A stretch of DNA of 17,580 nt from Chlamydiota bacterium (GCA_013041585.1 JABEVM010000243.1:1-17580); one strand, 5' to 3'. Positions 1-8,069 are shown, counted from the first letter of the stretch. Notes: generated from the letters alone by a model not told the origin. A program made the numbers and translations.

Positions 1-33
1 ATTTAGTTATTATTAACAATGCATAGAGGATAT

Positions 34-348
34 ATGAATAAATTATTAGCTACAGCAGCAGTAGCAACGGTATCAGCAGTTATAGTTTTTCGTAAGGAAA
101 TTTCCAGTCAAATAAACTTATTATCCCCAGAGCAAAAAGAGCTCGGGAAGAAAGTGGGTAGAGTGTTCGTTGCGACTTCGCTTTTACTAGTTGGGGGTGT
201 TGCTTTATCAGCTACCCTTGTTTCAAGGGTATTTATCTATGGGCTCACAGGAAGTTTTTCAACATCAATGACTCATGGAACACCAGCTTCAATATTTTTT
301 CTAGGATTAGGTAGCGCAGGTTTAGCAATAAAAGTTCTAAAAGGGTAG
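34..348 (+). CDS. Small three-helix membrane protein, unknown function
   Basis: A 104-residue protein that I do not recognise. I place the start at ATG 34 because AGAGGA lies just upstream (25-30). An in-frame ATG at 19 would add five residues but has no visible ribosome binding site. Three hydrophobic stretches are visible: residues about 1-19, about 44-68 and about 80-101, with a charged loop between the first two (RKEISSQ, then SPEQKELGKK). The first helix could act as a signal anchor. The gene stands alone and is followed by a strong intrinsic terminator, so it is probably expressed. Small multi-helix proteins of this kind are common in chlamydiae, and some are inclusion-membrane or type III substrates, but nothing here shows that. 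Its promoter lies outside the window. Confidence 0.7.
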   Translation: MNKLLATAAVATVSAVIVFRKEISSQINLLSPEQKELGKKVGRVFVATSLLLVGGVALSATLVSRVFIYGLTGSFSTSMTHGTPASIFFLGLGSAGLAIKVLKG

Positions 349-383
349 TAAAAATACCAAAAAAGTTTGAAGATAAACTTAGT

Positions 384-408
384 AGCGCAGGGAAACCTGC
401 GCTTTTTT
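384..408 (+). terminator. Intrinsic terminator after the small membrane protein
   Basis: An 8-bp GC-rich perfect stem (AGCGCAGG, 384-391, with CCTGCGCT, 396-403) is closed by a GAAA tetraloop and followed directly by a T tract (403-408). It sits about 35 bp after the stop at 348 and serves the plus strand. Read from the other strand, no T tract follows the stem, so it is a poor terminator for the convergent protease gene. A second weak inverted repeat (AAGTTT 363-368 with AAACTT 375-380) lies just before it. Confidence 0.88.
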
Positions 409-449
409 ATTGGCCGAGAGGGTTAATCAAGTAATCAATATCCCAACGA

Positions 450-3347
450 CTATTCTTTCCAAGTGATGTACGTTCCAATTTCTTTCACGTCATCTTTGGC
501 AACGGTTTCGTAGTGGAATGTGTTCTCCGGCATAGTAACCCCTCCTACGAGTATTGCAAGTCTTCTATGGTTTTGACGAGATAGATTTTGCTTTGCAAAT
601 GTAAAGAGCTTTTCATAAGTGAGATTTTTAAGAGCCTCGATCCTTTTTTCCATCCAAGCAAAGTCACCTTCATAATCAAAGGCGATTTTGAAAAGACGCT
701 CTGCCATTCCTTGCAGGTTCTCTGGAGGTGTTTCCAGAGTATGGATGAGCATGCTGTGCATGGTCTCAAAGCGCTCTTTGGAGATTTTCTGTTCAAAATT
801 ACGTAGGAAATCTTCAAGAAAGAGTTCAAAACGGGCAAGAAGATCCATAGGTTCATGGGAGCTTGATTGGACTGCAAAAAGTTGCAGAAGCTCTCTTTCT
901 ACTTCTTGATCCCAGGCTTGCGCAATATAGGCTGTTTGCTGTTTTGTGCGAAGAGTATCAAAAAAATCATCATGCAAAGCGGTAGATAACATTTGCTGAG
1001 CTGCTCTTTTCTCAAAAGAAAACGATCCTTCTTCAATTGCTAAAATAACCCCATTGCCTTGTCTTTCGGTAGTTTGCACGACTCGGTACGGGCCATGCTT
1101 TTCAGGAAGGAGCAAGATCCTTTTTTTCATCTGTTCAGAAGGAGGGAAAGGCTGGCTTGCAAGCTCTCCTTTTAAAGAGGCCCAAAGGTCACTTGCTTGC
1201 GTCTCAGAAAGATTTCCGTAGAGCAGTCCTTCTACATAACTTGTCTTAAAGATTTTTTGGGCAAAGGTCAGGAATTGATCATAAGTGAGTTCTTGCGCAT
1301 TTTGCAGTTTTTCCGCACTTGTTGGACTTGTATTGTAAAGAACGTGAGAGAGGATTTCTGATGCTTGTCTTACAGGAAGTTCTTTAGAATTATTTTCATA
1401 TTTACGCGCGATCATTTGGCGATAAATTTCAAACTCTTCTTTTGATGGAGTGACATGGGATAAAGAGGAGAAAATTTCTTTCAAAAGAATCGGAGCTTTT
1501 TCACTAAATCCTTGTACCTTGATTAGGATACCAAAATCTGAGTATCCAAAACCAGTGTGCAATCCAGCGTTCCCAGCTAAAAACAATGTAGAAGAAAGTT
1601 TTTCTTGCAAGGCTGTCAGATACAGGTCTGCTAAGACATATGCCTTTGCACTGCCATTGATTGCAGGAGTTTGAATGTTGAAGTATAGGCACGCTTCAGG
1701 AACCTTGTAAGAGTTGTCTGCAATAAAATAAATTTTTTCTCCGGTGTCGCTTGAGAGGACAGTTGGGGAAAGTGGAGCTTTTTCTTCAGATGAAACAAGG
1801 GTTAAAGAAGAAGGAACAAAATGGTTGGCAGGAGGAATTTGAACCTGAGAATGAGGTTTAGCATCGAGACATGCACCCAGCAAAGATTGCGGAAGCTCTT
1901 TGACAGCATACTCGGCATTCATCCATTTTTCTTTCTTATCAAGGGAGACCCCAGTTAGTTTTGGGTCTGCCATGACGATGATAAGACCGCTTTGTGGGCT
2001 CAGCAGGGATAGGAACTCTTGCATAGTCTTAGGATTATACGTTGTTTTTATGAGGCTTTCCTCAGGAAAATTTTCTAGATTCTCATCGACCATGCGATGT
2101 GCATAATTCATCACATATTCAAAAGGAGCTTGGCGTGATTGATATTGATACCCAATCTGCGCAAGGGTGTTCATCTCATCATAGAGAAGAGATGGGATCC
2201 CAGATAGCTTTAACTTGGATATGACTTGGAAAAATTGGTGGATCACAGTGTCAATTTGAGCCACACCATATGTAGTAAGATCGATGTTAACATCAAATAG
2301 AAACTGTCCTTTGCCCATACGGTTCACTTGCACAGAGAGATTTTCTGCGAGTTTTTCCCGTTTTAGGACAGCGGAGAAAGAATTTTGATCTTCGTTCTCC
2401 AAAACATAGGCAAGAAGCCTTGCGTATTTTTCAGCTTCAAAAGAAGTGAATTCTTTAGGAAGCTCCCATGAAAGAGAAAGCTCTCTCAAATCTTTAATCG
2501 GTTTAACGTAGGTGATATGGCCTATCTGCGAAGAAGAGAACATTTTTTCTTGGATCGGCTCGATTGCAGCCTGGTTGTTTACAACAGCAGAGAAATCTTG
2601 TACGGTAAGTCTTGTAAGCTCTTCTAATGGAAGAGGAGATAAAACCACTAAGTGCATGCGGTTTGCACTATAATTTTTTTCGTACCATTTTTTTAAAGCG
2701 TCTTGAGGGATACCTGAAAGAGTTTTTGCATTTCCTGTCGAAAAGCCTGCATTGGGATGGTCCGGATTTCCCGTTTCTTTAAAAATCATATAAGCGCGCC
2801 AGCCATCATTTTCTATATTTTTGGCATGCTCTTGGTCTACAGCGTGGAGTTCTTTATCAATACTGGATCTAGAAAATAGGGGATCAATGAAAAAATGAGA
2901 AAACCTGTCAAGGGCTCCTTCAAAAGCTGGATTATTTACAGAGAACATATAGACGGTTCTGTCAGGTGCAGTATACGCATTGACAAGTCCACCATGGTCT
3001 AAGATATAGCTTGTATATTCGTTTTCTTTCGGATAGGCAGCAGTTCCCATAAAAAGCATGTGTTCTAAGAAATGCGCCATGCCTGGATATTCTTTTGGAT
3101 CTTGCCATGAGCCGGCTTCAATCGAAATAGCAACAGCGGATTTTTCGGCATTTGGGTCAGAGATAATATAGGCTTGCAATCCATTTTTCAGTTGAATTTT
3201 TGCAATTTTTCTTTCTGAGAAAGTAGGATTGACTAAGGGAAGCTCGGCTTTGTTTTCAATAACTTGGTATTCGGCTGCTTGGACTTCAAAAGAAAGGCTG
3301 CGTAGCAAAAAGAGAAATGAGATCGCTTTTACTTTTATAGATTTCAC
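450..3347 (-). CDS. ptr: Exported M16 (pitrilysin/insulinase) zinc metalloprotease
   Basis: A 965-residue M16 family peptidase, close to the size of E. coli pitrilysin. An N-terminal signal peptide is visible (residues about 1-24: Lys-rich start, hydrophobic core, then VQAAEY), so it is probably exported to the periplasm. The inverted zinc motif HxxEH is H92-F-L-E95-H96. The third zinc ligand is likely E173 in DQEH, 77 residues after the second His, the same spacing as in pitrilysin. The rest fits the usual two-lobed architecture of four M16 domains with an inactive C-terminal half. The start is GTG at 3347, supported by AAAGGAG at 3355-3361. That site lies inside the end of plsB, and the plsB stop overlaps this start as GTGA. 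It is the last gene of the rng-plsB-ptr unit. Family proteases degrade small peptides; the substrate here is unknown. Confidence 0.93.
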   Translation of the reverse strand: MKSIKVKAISFLFLLRSLSFEVQAAEYQVIENKAELPLVNPTFSERKIAKIQLKNGLQAYIISDPNAEKSAVAISIEAGSWQDPKEYPGMAHFLEHMLFMGTAAYPKENEYTSYILDHGGLVNAYTAPDRTVYMFSVNNPAFEGALDRFSHFFIDPLFSRSSIDKELHAVDQEHAKNIENDGWRAYMIFKETGNPDHPNAGFSTGNAKTLSGIPQDALKKWYEKNYSANRMHLVVLSPLPLEELTRLTVQDFSAVVNNQAAIEPIQEKMFSSSQIGHITYVKPIKDLRELSLSWELPKEFTSFEAEKYARLLAYVLENEDQNSFSAVLKREKLAENLSVQVNRMGKGQFLFDVNIDLTTYGVAQIDTVIHQFFQVISKLKLSGIPSLLYDEMNTLAQIGYQYQSRQAPFEYVMNYAHRMVDENLENFPEESLIKTTYNPKTMQEFLSLLSPQSGLIIVMADPKLTGVSLDKKEKWMNAEYAVKELPQSLLGACLDAKPHSQVQIPPANHFVPSSLTLVSSEEKAPLSPTVLSSDTGEKIYFIADNSYKVPEACLYFNIQTPAINGSAKAYVLADLYLTALQEKLSSTLFLAGNAGLHTGFGYSDFGILIKVQGFSEKAPILLKEIFSSLSHVTPSKEEFEIYRQMIARKYENNSKELPVRQASEILSHVLYNTSPTSAEKLQNAQELTYDQFLTFAQKIFKTSYVEGLLYGNLSETQASDLWASLKGELASQPFPPSEQMKKRILLLPEKHGPYRVVQTTERQGNGVILAIEEGSFSFEKRAAQQMLSTALHDDFFDTLRTKQQTAYIAQAWDQEVERELLQLFAVQSSSHEPMDLLARFELFLEDFLRNFEQKISKERFETMHSMLIHTLETPPENLQGMAERLFKIAFDYEGDFAWMEKRIEALKNLTYEKLFTFAKQNLSRQNHRRLAILVGGVTMPENTFHYETVAKDDVKEIGTYITWKE

Positions 3348-4390
3348 GAAGTTGCTCCTTTCTTAGAGATTTCAAGATAGTTTTGATTTACTTGATTCCA
3401 AATATAGTCGCTACGCGCTTTTCGGCGAGCGTGCTTATCTGCGATATCACTGCCTGGAAAGCATTCCATATCAATTTTAGCGCCAAAATACAAGTGAATT
3501 CCCCCGCGTTTTGCGATTCGCTGCTCGCCGAGTTCAATTTTAATTGTTTCTGGAGGAGGGAGTAGATCATACGTTGCTAAAGAGAGTGTATAGAAATAGG
3601 TAGGTTTATCACTTTTCTTTGCCATGAGATAAAACATTTCAATGCTTTGCGGATCAAAAGCTGCAACTTCAACGACCCCATTTGCATTCGCTCGATCTCT
3701 TCCTCCACTTGGAGCTACATAAATGCTTTTTCCCCCTTCACAGAGAAGCTCGCTCATCAGTTCCATCGTGCGCTTATTATGCAGCTGCTTTTTCATCTTC
3801 TGTTCAGGAGGATGGTCGATGTATCTTTTGGAATAGATGCATAACAGATTGCATCCCATGCTAAAAGGAATCGCTAACGGATCTGTAATGACCCTTTCTC
3901 CGGCAACAAAGATGAGATCTTCGATGTAGGAGAGATGTGTTCCTTCTAATAGGACGCTGATCGCTTGAGGATCCGCTTCCGTTTGATGGTTGGAAAGGAG
4001 AATTACATTATGCCCTTGACGTAAGTGCTCTACGATTTCATTGAGATTTTCAATCCCTCGAACGGAAGAGTGGGGCATATCTATTAAGGGTTTTACGAAA
4101 GTAATCCCAAAAGAGAAATAATCAAAAGGAGTTCTTAGAGCTCGGTGATAGGGTTGAAATGAGAAAGGATTTTCAAACTGCTTTTTCAAAAGTTGAAGAA
4201 ATGTAAGGAACATGGGCTCGTATTTTTTAATATCGATCCCATGAGTTGCAAGTGTGTTTTTATAACCTAGATAAAATTCTTCCAGTGTGGAAGGAAGTTG
4301 CTTAGGGACCCAAGGTTCATGTGAGCAGGCTTTCACCTGCTGCAAAAAGTCGTGAGAGGATGTATTTTCAGACATCGATTTTTTTTCCAT
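3344..4390 (-). CDS. plsB: Glycerol-3-phosphate acyltransferase, plastid/chlamydial type
   Basis: About 348 residues. It acylates the sn-1 position of glycerol-3-phosphate with acyl-ACP, the first committed step of phospholipid synthesis. The length and motifs match the soluble ATS1-like enzyme of plant plastids and chlamydiae, not the roughly 800-residue E. coli PlsB. The acyltransferase box is H135-QTEA-D140 (HX4D), preceded by ILLSN. The SGGRDR segment (R231, R233) and IYSKRYIDH (about 186-193) supply the basic residues expected to bind the substrate phosphate. The start is uncertain. ATG 4390 overlaps the end of rng by 23 bp, and a second in-frame ATG at 4375 overlaps by 8 bp; neither has a strong ribosome binding site, so translation is probably coupled to rng. 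The gene ends in the GTGA overlap with ptr. Confidence 0.93.
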   Translation of the reverse strand: MEKKSMSENTSSHDFLQQVKACSHEPWVPKQLPSTLEEFYLGYKNTLATHGIDIKKYEPMFLTFLQLLKKQFENPFSFQPYHRALRTPFDYFSFGITFVKPLIDMPHSSVRGIENLNEIVEHLRQGHNVILLSNHQTEADPQAISVLLEGTHLSYIEDLIFVAGERVITDPLAIPFSMGCNLLCIYSKRYIDHPPEQKMKKQLHNKRTMELMSELLCEGGKSIYVAPSGGRDRANANGVVEVAAFDPQSIEMFYLMAKKSDKPTYFYTLSLATYDLLPPPETIKIELGEQRIAKRGGIHLYFGAKIDMECFPGSDIADKHARRKARSDYIWNQVNQNYLEISKKGATS

Positions 4391-5909
4391 TTGTCATTGA
4401 ATAGAATTGAAAGTCGTTGATATGTAGGTTTTCTGTTGTTCGAAATTTAAGTTGTGCATTGGCTTTTTCCGCAAGGTCAATAAAATACTCTTTATCCCCA
4501 TGGTTTAGATAATGCTCAAGTTCTGGATGGTAGACAATCTCTATGCCAAACTCTTGTTGTGAGAGAAGTTTTTTAAGAACTCTTTCAATCTCGATTGCTA
4601 CGCTCTCATGAGTTTTTACAAGCCCAGATCCACTACAATAAGGGCAATTGGTAAACATCGTTTGTGTTAGAGATTCTCGATTTCGTTGTCTAGTCATTTC
4701 GATAAGACCAAATTCGCTCATTCCTAAAATTGTGCATTTTGCAGAATCATCTTTCATGGCTTCTTTGAGTCTATCGAGCACCCTTCGTTGATTTTTTCGA
4801 GAACGCATATCGATAAAGTCGCAGATGATCAGTCCTCCGATATTTCGGAGTCTAAGTTGTCTTGCGATTTCCTCAGCAGCTTCCATATTGATGTGGACAA
4901 GGGAACTTTCTACATCTGTTTTTGAGCTTTGCTGCGTGCTGCGCCCTGAGTTCACATCGATCGTATGCATAGCTTCTGTGCGGTCAAAGTAGAGGTATCC
5001 TCCACTAGATAACCAAATCTTTCTCTTTAAAGCGCGATCGATTTCCTTTTCTACATTAAATCTTTCGTACATAGGGACTTTGTCTCTATAATATTCGATC
5101 TTTAATGCATATTCGTTGGCGTATTTAGAATAAATTCTCTTGCATGCCTGGTAAGTGGCGTAGTCATCGACAAGAACTCTATCGAACTTTTTATCGACCG
5201 CGGTCATGATCGCACGCTTTATCAGATCGGATTCTTCAAAAAGACATGTTGGCTTTGTAGCCTTATTAAAGTTTTCCATGATCGATTGCCAAGTTTTGAG
5301 AAGATCATTTGCTTCATCAATCAGGCTTTCTGTAGAGGCGTTGACGCTCGCAGTTCTGCATATGAGCCCCATATCTTGAGGCATCTCAAAAGCTTTGATC
5401 AGGTTTTTAAGACGGTCTCTAGCGCTGCGATCTTCGATCTTGCGAGATACACCCCTATGAGGAGTGTTAGGAAGTAGGACTAAATACCTTCCAGCTATGG
5501 ATACGTTGGAGGTAAGCCTTGCTCCTTTGGATCCAATTGGTTCTTTGACGACTTGAACCAGAACGGGATGGTCAATTTTCAAAATTTTGGAAATGTCGCT
5601 TTCTTTTCTCTGTTTGTTTGTTTGCGATTTTGGATCGTAATCGAGATCAAAATCCATATCGAACATTTCTTGGAATTTTTGCGTATTTTCCAAAATATCA
5701 GAGATGTGGATAAAGCCGTTCTCACCTTCATTGATGTCAATGAAAGCGGATTGAATGTTATGTAAAATATTTGTCACTCTTCCGCGATAAATATTTCCGG
5801 TTAATTGCCGGGTTTTCTTTCTTTCTACGATCAAATCGTAGAGTTGTCCATTTTTTAGGTGGGCATATCGTATTTCTTTAGATTCTACATTGAGAAGAAT
5901 TTCTTGCAT
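4368..5909 (-). CDS. rng: Ribonuclease G/E family endoribonuclease
   Basis: A 513-residue RNase G-like protein (called cafA in chlamydial annotations), a single-strand endonuclease acting in rRNA maturation and mRNA decay. In order: N-terminal cap, S1 RNA-binding domain about 38-130 (GNIYRGRVTN, FIDINEGENGFIH, GSKGARLTSNVS), an RNase H-like region, and the DNase I-like catalytic domain. The metal-binding Asp pair is D318 (HTIDVNSG) and D364 (IICDFIDM). The Zn-link motif is C422-PY-C425, which in this family joins subunits. It ends soon after, without the long degradosome scaffold of E. coli RNase E, so RNase G is the better name. AAAGG abuts the ATG at 5909. It is the first gene of the rng-plsB-ptr unit, separated from plsX by 131 bp, and ends next to a run of eight A residues that also lies in plsB. 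Confidence 0.95.
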   Translation of the reverse strand: MQEILLNVESKEIRYAHLKNGQLYDLIVERKKTRQLTGNIYRGRVTNILHNIQSAFIDINEGENGFIHISDILENTQKFQEMFDMDFDLDYDPKSQTNKQRKESDISKILKIDHPVLVQVVKEPIGSKGARLTSNVSIAGRYLVLLPNTPHRGVSRKIEDRSARDRLKNLIKAFEMPQDMGLICRTASVNASTESLIDEANDLLKTWQSIMENFNKATKPTCLFEESDLIKRAIMTAVDKKFDRVLVDDYATYQACKRIYSKYANEYALKIEYYRDKVPMYERFNVEKEIDRALKRKIWLSSGGYLYFDRTEAMHTIDVNSGRSTQQSSKTDVESSLVHINMEAAEEIARQLRLRNIGGLIICDFIDMRSRKNQRRVLDRLKEAMKDDSAKCTILGMSEFGLIEMTRQRNRESLTQTMFTNCPYCSGSGLVKTHESVAIEIERVLKKLLSQQEFGIEIVYHPELEHYLNHGDKEYFIDLAEKANAQLKFRTTENLHINDFQFYSMTNGKKIDV

Positions 5910-5982
5910 CCTTTCACCGTTGCCTATATGTAATTTTATGTTCTTGAGCCGGAAGCTGGTTGATTCAGGTGTTTAAAGAACT

Positions 5983-6011
5983 ATTTTAGGGAAAAGTAGT
6001 ATCTTTTTCCA
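5983..6011 (-). promoter_or_regulatory. Candidate promoter for rng-plsB-ptr
   Basis: On the minus strand, TGGAAA (6006-6011) and TAAAAT (5983-5988) are 17 bp apart, matching the sigma-70 type consensus at 4/6 and 5/6. Transcription would begin near 5976, leaving about 65 bases before the rng ATG. The 131-bp gap between plsX and rng is larger than others in the block, which fits a second promoter. AT-rich DNA gives such matches by chance. Confidence 0.35.
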
Positions 6012-6023
6012 TAAAAATCCTAG

Positions 6024-6042
6024 AAAAAAGATTAGCTTTTTT
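6024..6042 (-). terminator. Weak A/T stem at the end of plsX
   Basis: AAAAAAG (6024-6030) and CTTTTTT (6036-6042) form a 7-bp, almost pure A/T inverted repeat around ATTAG, right at the plsX stop codon. On the minus strand the T-rich arm comes last, so it resembles a weak intrinsic terminator or attenuator. With only one G-C pair it probably allows read-through into rng. Confidence 0.25.
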
Positions 6043-7066
6043 ATCTATTCTGGGATAGTTCAGCTTTGATTTTTTCTAAAAAATTTCCTTGAGCCAGTTC
6101 TGTGGCCCCTTTGATCGCATTGTAAAATGCTTTTGGAGTGGAGTCTCCATGACATTTTACAACAATGCCCTCAACACCGCATAGAATTGCTCCTGGATAT
6201 TCAGAGGAGTGCAAATGTTTTTCAAAAGAAGAGAGCATTTGCTGAAGATCCATTGATTGCCATGTTTGTAATTTTGCTTTGATCTGATCTAAAATAAAGG
6301 CGGAAATGCCTTCAGCCGTTTTCAGAAAAATGTTCCCGGTGAAGCCGTCTGTGACTAAAACATCAACTCGTCCTTCAAATACCGCTTTGGCTTCAATATT
6401 TCCTAAAAAAGTGTGAGAAGAGGGGGTGTCGTTTTTTTTAAGAGACTGCAGTTGTTGATAGGCTTCTCTAAGCTCTACTGTCCCTTTTTTCTCTTCCGAA
6501 CCAATGTTGAGCAATCCTATTGTCGGTTGGGCAATTCCCCTTGTTTTTTGAAAAGCAATACCCATAGTTGCAAAATGCAGGAGGTGTTTGGCTTTATAAG
6601 AAACATTGGCCCCAACATCTAAAACAGCCATTGGAGTATTTCTTGTAGGAAGTAAAACAAGGAGAGCTGGTCTATCAATTCCAGGTAGCATGGATAGCGT
6701 TGTTTTTGCGCTTGCCATGATCGCTCCCGTATTGCCTGCGGAAACAAAAGCGTCGATCTGGTGTTCGTGCAGCTTTTTTATTCCAAGGCAAATGGAAGAA
6801 TTTTTCTTTCTGCGGATTGCAATCAGGGGGTCATCGTCCATTGCAATGATTTCCTGCACAGGAAAAAAGGAGACCTGATGGCTGGCAGAAAAATGAGAGC
6901 TTTGCTTTTCCGTTCCAAATACTGTAAGGGAAATTTCTGGATAATTTTTGAGAAATGTTGAGACAGCCGGTATGAAATCTTCGGGTGAAGTGTCGCTTCC
7001 CAGAAGATCTACACCGATATGAATGCGCTTCGTTAGGGAAGCGCTAGAATTATTCTGTCCTCGCAT
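6041..7066 (-). CDS. plsX: Phosphate acyltransferase PlsX
   Basis: A 341-residue PlsX. It converts acyl-ACP and phosphate to acyl-phosphate and free ACP, feeding acyl groups towards membrane lipid synthesis at the membrane surface. Family blocks seen in order: GVDLLGSDTSPEDF near residue 18 (family form DAMGGD..P), SAGNTGAIMA, NIGSEEKKG, and VTDGFTGNIFLKTAEG. The length is typical. The ATG at 7066 lies 17 bp inside the end of rpmF, and AGGAAG about 10 bases upstream is a plausible ribosome binding site within rpmF, so the two are co-translated. The rpmF-plsX order is common in many bacteria. Unusually, a plastid-type PlsB that can use acyl-ACP directly is encoded three genes downstream, so acyl-phosphate here may serve PlsY (not in the window) or ACP-acyl balance. 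Confidence 0.95.
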   Translation of the reverse strand: MRGQNNSSASLTKRIHIGVDLLGSDTSPEDFIPAVSTFLKNYPEISLTVFGTEKQSSHFSASHQVSFFPVQEIIAMDDDPLIAIRRKKNSSICLGIKKLHEHQIDAFVSAGNTGAIMASAKTTLSMLPGIDRPALLVLLPTRNTPMAVLDVGANVSYKAKHLLHFATMGIAFQKTRGIAQPTIGLLNIGSEEKKGTVELREAYQQLQSLKKNDTPSSHTFLGNIEAKAVFEGRVDVLVTDGFTGNIFLKTAEGISAFILDQIKAKLQTWQSMDLQQMLSSFEKHLHSSEYPGAILCGVEGIVVKCHGDSTPKAFYNAIKGATELAQGNFLEKIKAELSQNR

Positions 7067-7232
7067 GAGCTATTGATCTTCCTGCATAAAATCCACAATG
7101 TGGACATACTCGATGTGACACACGTGAAGCGCCGCATTGTGAGCACGCGGATACATTTGCGGGTTTTTTTGCATGGTGTGCGCGTCGTGAATTTTTACGA
7201 GCATTAGAAGTTCTGTTACGTGGTACTGCCAT
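7050..7232 (-). CDS. rpmF: Ribosomal protein bL32
   Basis: A 60-residue 50S subunit protein. It begins MAVPRNRTSNARKNSRRAH, the usual L32 start with a basic arm that enters rRNA. It contains a zinc-ribbon made of C30-x2-C33 and C43-x2-C46. All four cysteines are present, so this is the zinc-binding (C+) form. The ATG at 7232 has GGAG about seven bases upstream. The gene lies between yceD and plsX; the first is 89 bp upstream and the second overlaps by 17 bp. Confidence 0.96.
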   Translation of the reverse strand: MAVPRNRTSNARKNSRRAHHAKKPANVSACSQCGASRVSHRVCPHCGFYAGRSIAHARTE

Positions 7233-7261
7233 AATTTACTCCGGAATTTAACGTAGCTAAA

Positions 7262-7290
7262 TTTATATAAAAAAAGCGGTTTTTTTTAAA
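7262..7290 (-). promoter_or_regulatory. Candidate promoter for rpmF-plsX
   Basis: Minus-strand TTTAAA (7285-7290) and TATAAA (7262-7267) are separated by 17 bp, matching the consensus at 4/6 and 5/6. The start would be near 7255, only about 20 bases from the rpmF ATG, with the ribosome binding site in between. The spacer contains runs of eight A and seven T around CCGC, which could bend the DNA or form a weak hairpin. This would let rpmF and plsX be expressed apart from yceD. Confidence 0.38.
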
Positions 7291-7321
7291 GGATAAAGAG
7301 ATTTGTAAATAAATATTTTAT

Positions 7322-7801
7322 TTATTTCTCTTCTAAGTTTGCAAAAGGGAAGTAGGTTGGACAAGCGGAGCTCTTCTCAACTTCGTTATCTTTTTTCTTT
7401 AAAAACCCAGAAAGAGTGGTTCTCTCAGGGCAATTTCCCTGGTTACATTCTACAAATGGGTGAAGCTCTAATAAAAGAGTTTCTCTCAAAATTTCTTTAT
7501 AACTATAGAGGGATGAACGTAAATCTTTCAAATCCTCTGTGTGATAGACATTTTTCATTTCTACAAGGCTTTTCAAAGGCTGGGTGCATATAGTGCAAGA
7601 GGTTGTGGCATGAGTCTTTGCGCTCATGTGCAAGACCAAATGGTCATCGGCTAAGTAGGCTTCCACATGGATGTGCACATTTTCTGAAAATTGCAAATTC
7701 TCTTCCTTAATTCCTAAAAAATCAGGAGGGATATCTGTATCAATTTTCTCTACATGACCATCTTTAAGTCTGTCTGTATAGATAGTAAATATGTCTGCCA
7801 T
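7322..7801 (-). CDS. yceD: YceD/DUF177 family protein, ribosome-associated
   Basis: 159 residues. DUF177 proteins are almost always encoded just upstream of rpmF, as here; in plants and E. coli the family is tied to 23S rRNA processing or accumulation. The sequence is divergent but keeps the cysteine pattern: C69-x2-C72 (CTIC) in the centre and C119-x4-C124 (ECNQGNC) near the end, plausibly a metal site. An alternating hydrophobic segment about 42-62 precedes the first pair. No clear ribosome binding site precedes the ATG at 7801. The assignment rests on the cysteines and on position more than on overall similarity. A weak A/T inverted repeat and a candidate promoter lie in the 89-bp gap before rpmF. 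Confidence 0.8.
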   Translation of the reverse strand: MADIFTIYTDRLKDGHVEKIDTDIPPDFLGIKEENLQFSENVHIHVEAYLADDHLVLHMSAKTHATTSCTICTQPLKSLVEMKNVYHTEDLKDLRSSLYSYKEILRETLLLELHPFVECNQGNCPERTTLSGFLKKKDNEVEKSSACPTYFPFANLEEK

Positions 7802-8069
7802 AAGTTGAACACAAAATAAAAGTTATTACCGGCTCGATTGTACGAGAAAGAAGGCATTATCATCAACCTTTGTAATAAAGGTTATCAAGTGGGATGAAGC
7901 TCTCTAATAGGAAAAATTTTAATAGCTATGAGCCCAGGGTAAGGTTGTTTTTATAAAAATGAAGAAGAAATTTGAAAAACCACGTGAACAAATTGTGAGA
8001 AGAAAAGGTAAACAGCTCGTCTAATATCGGGTTGCAAGAGATTCAACTAGAAAGGCAAAGCTTGCAACT
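7802..8069. other. Divergent control region between yceD and pcnB
   Basis: This 268-bp region separates the two divergent blocks. It holds the perfect dyad described separately and a 21-codon ORF (7959-8024, MKKKFEKPREQ..., strongly basic) in the same frame as pcnB. Its TAA stop is followed by 15 open codons before the pcnB TTG. The ORF has no well-placed ribosome binding site (the nearest AAGG is about 14 bases away), so I do not call it a gene. It may be a leader peptide, or the remains of a longer PcnB N-terminus. I see no convincing plus-strand promoter; the A/T-rich TATAAA at 7952-7957 lacks a -35 partner. Confidence 0.6.
7856..7888 (-). promoter_or_regulatory. Perfect dyad inside a wide-spaced candidate yceD promoter
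   Basis: AACCTTT (7865-7871) and AAAGGTT (7877-7883) form a perfect 7-bp inverted repeat with a 5-bp centre. On the minus strand it is flanked by TTGATA (7883-7888) and GATAAT (7856-7861), which resemble -35 and -10 elements but are 21 bp apart. The dyad fills that spacer, a layout like operators of MerR-family regulators, whose promoters have 19-20 bp spacers. It could equally be an RNA hairpin or a chance repeat. It lies about 60 bp upstream of the yceD start. Confidence 0.35.

Noticed and set aside
12..21. ATTAACAATG at both window edges (12-21 plus, 17541-17550 minus)
   Set aside because: Ten A/T-rich bases shared by two leaders could suggest a common element, but chance is likely and the first gene has a better start at 34.
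545..877. 110-codon open frame on the minus strand
   Set aside because: Out-of-frame shadow inside the M16 protease gene, whose frame is continuous and well supported.
6606..6878. 90-codon open frame on the plus strand
   Set aside because: Lies wholly antisense within plsX, whose motifs are clear; no ribosome binding site.
7306..7325. AAATAAA/TTTATTT inverted repeat at the end of yceD
   Set aside because: Pure A/T in A/T-rich DNA with no T tract after it on the minus strand; not enough for a terminator call.
8029..8047. tRNA-like GGGTTGCAAGAGATTCAAC
   Set aside because: Resembles a T-arm by eye, but no acceptor stem, anticodon arm or CCA end can be built around it.
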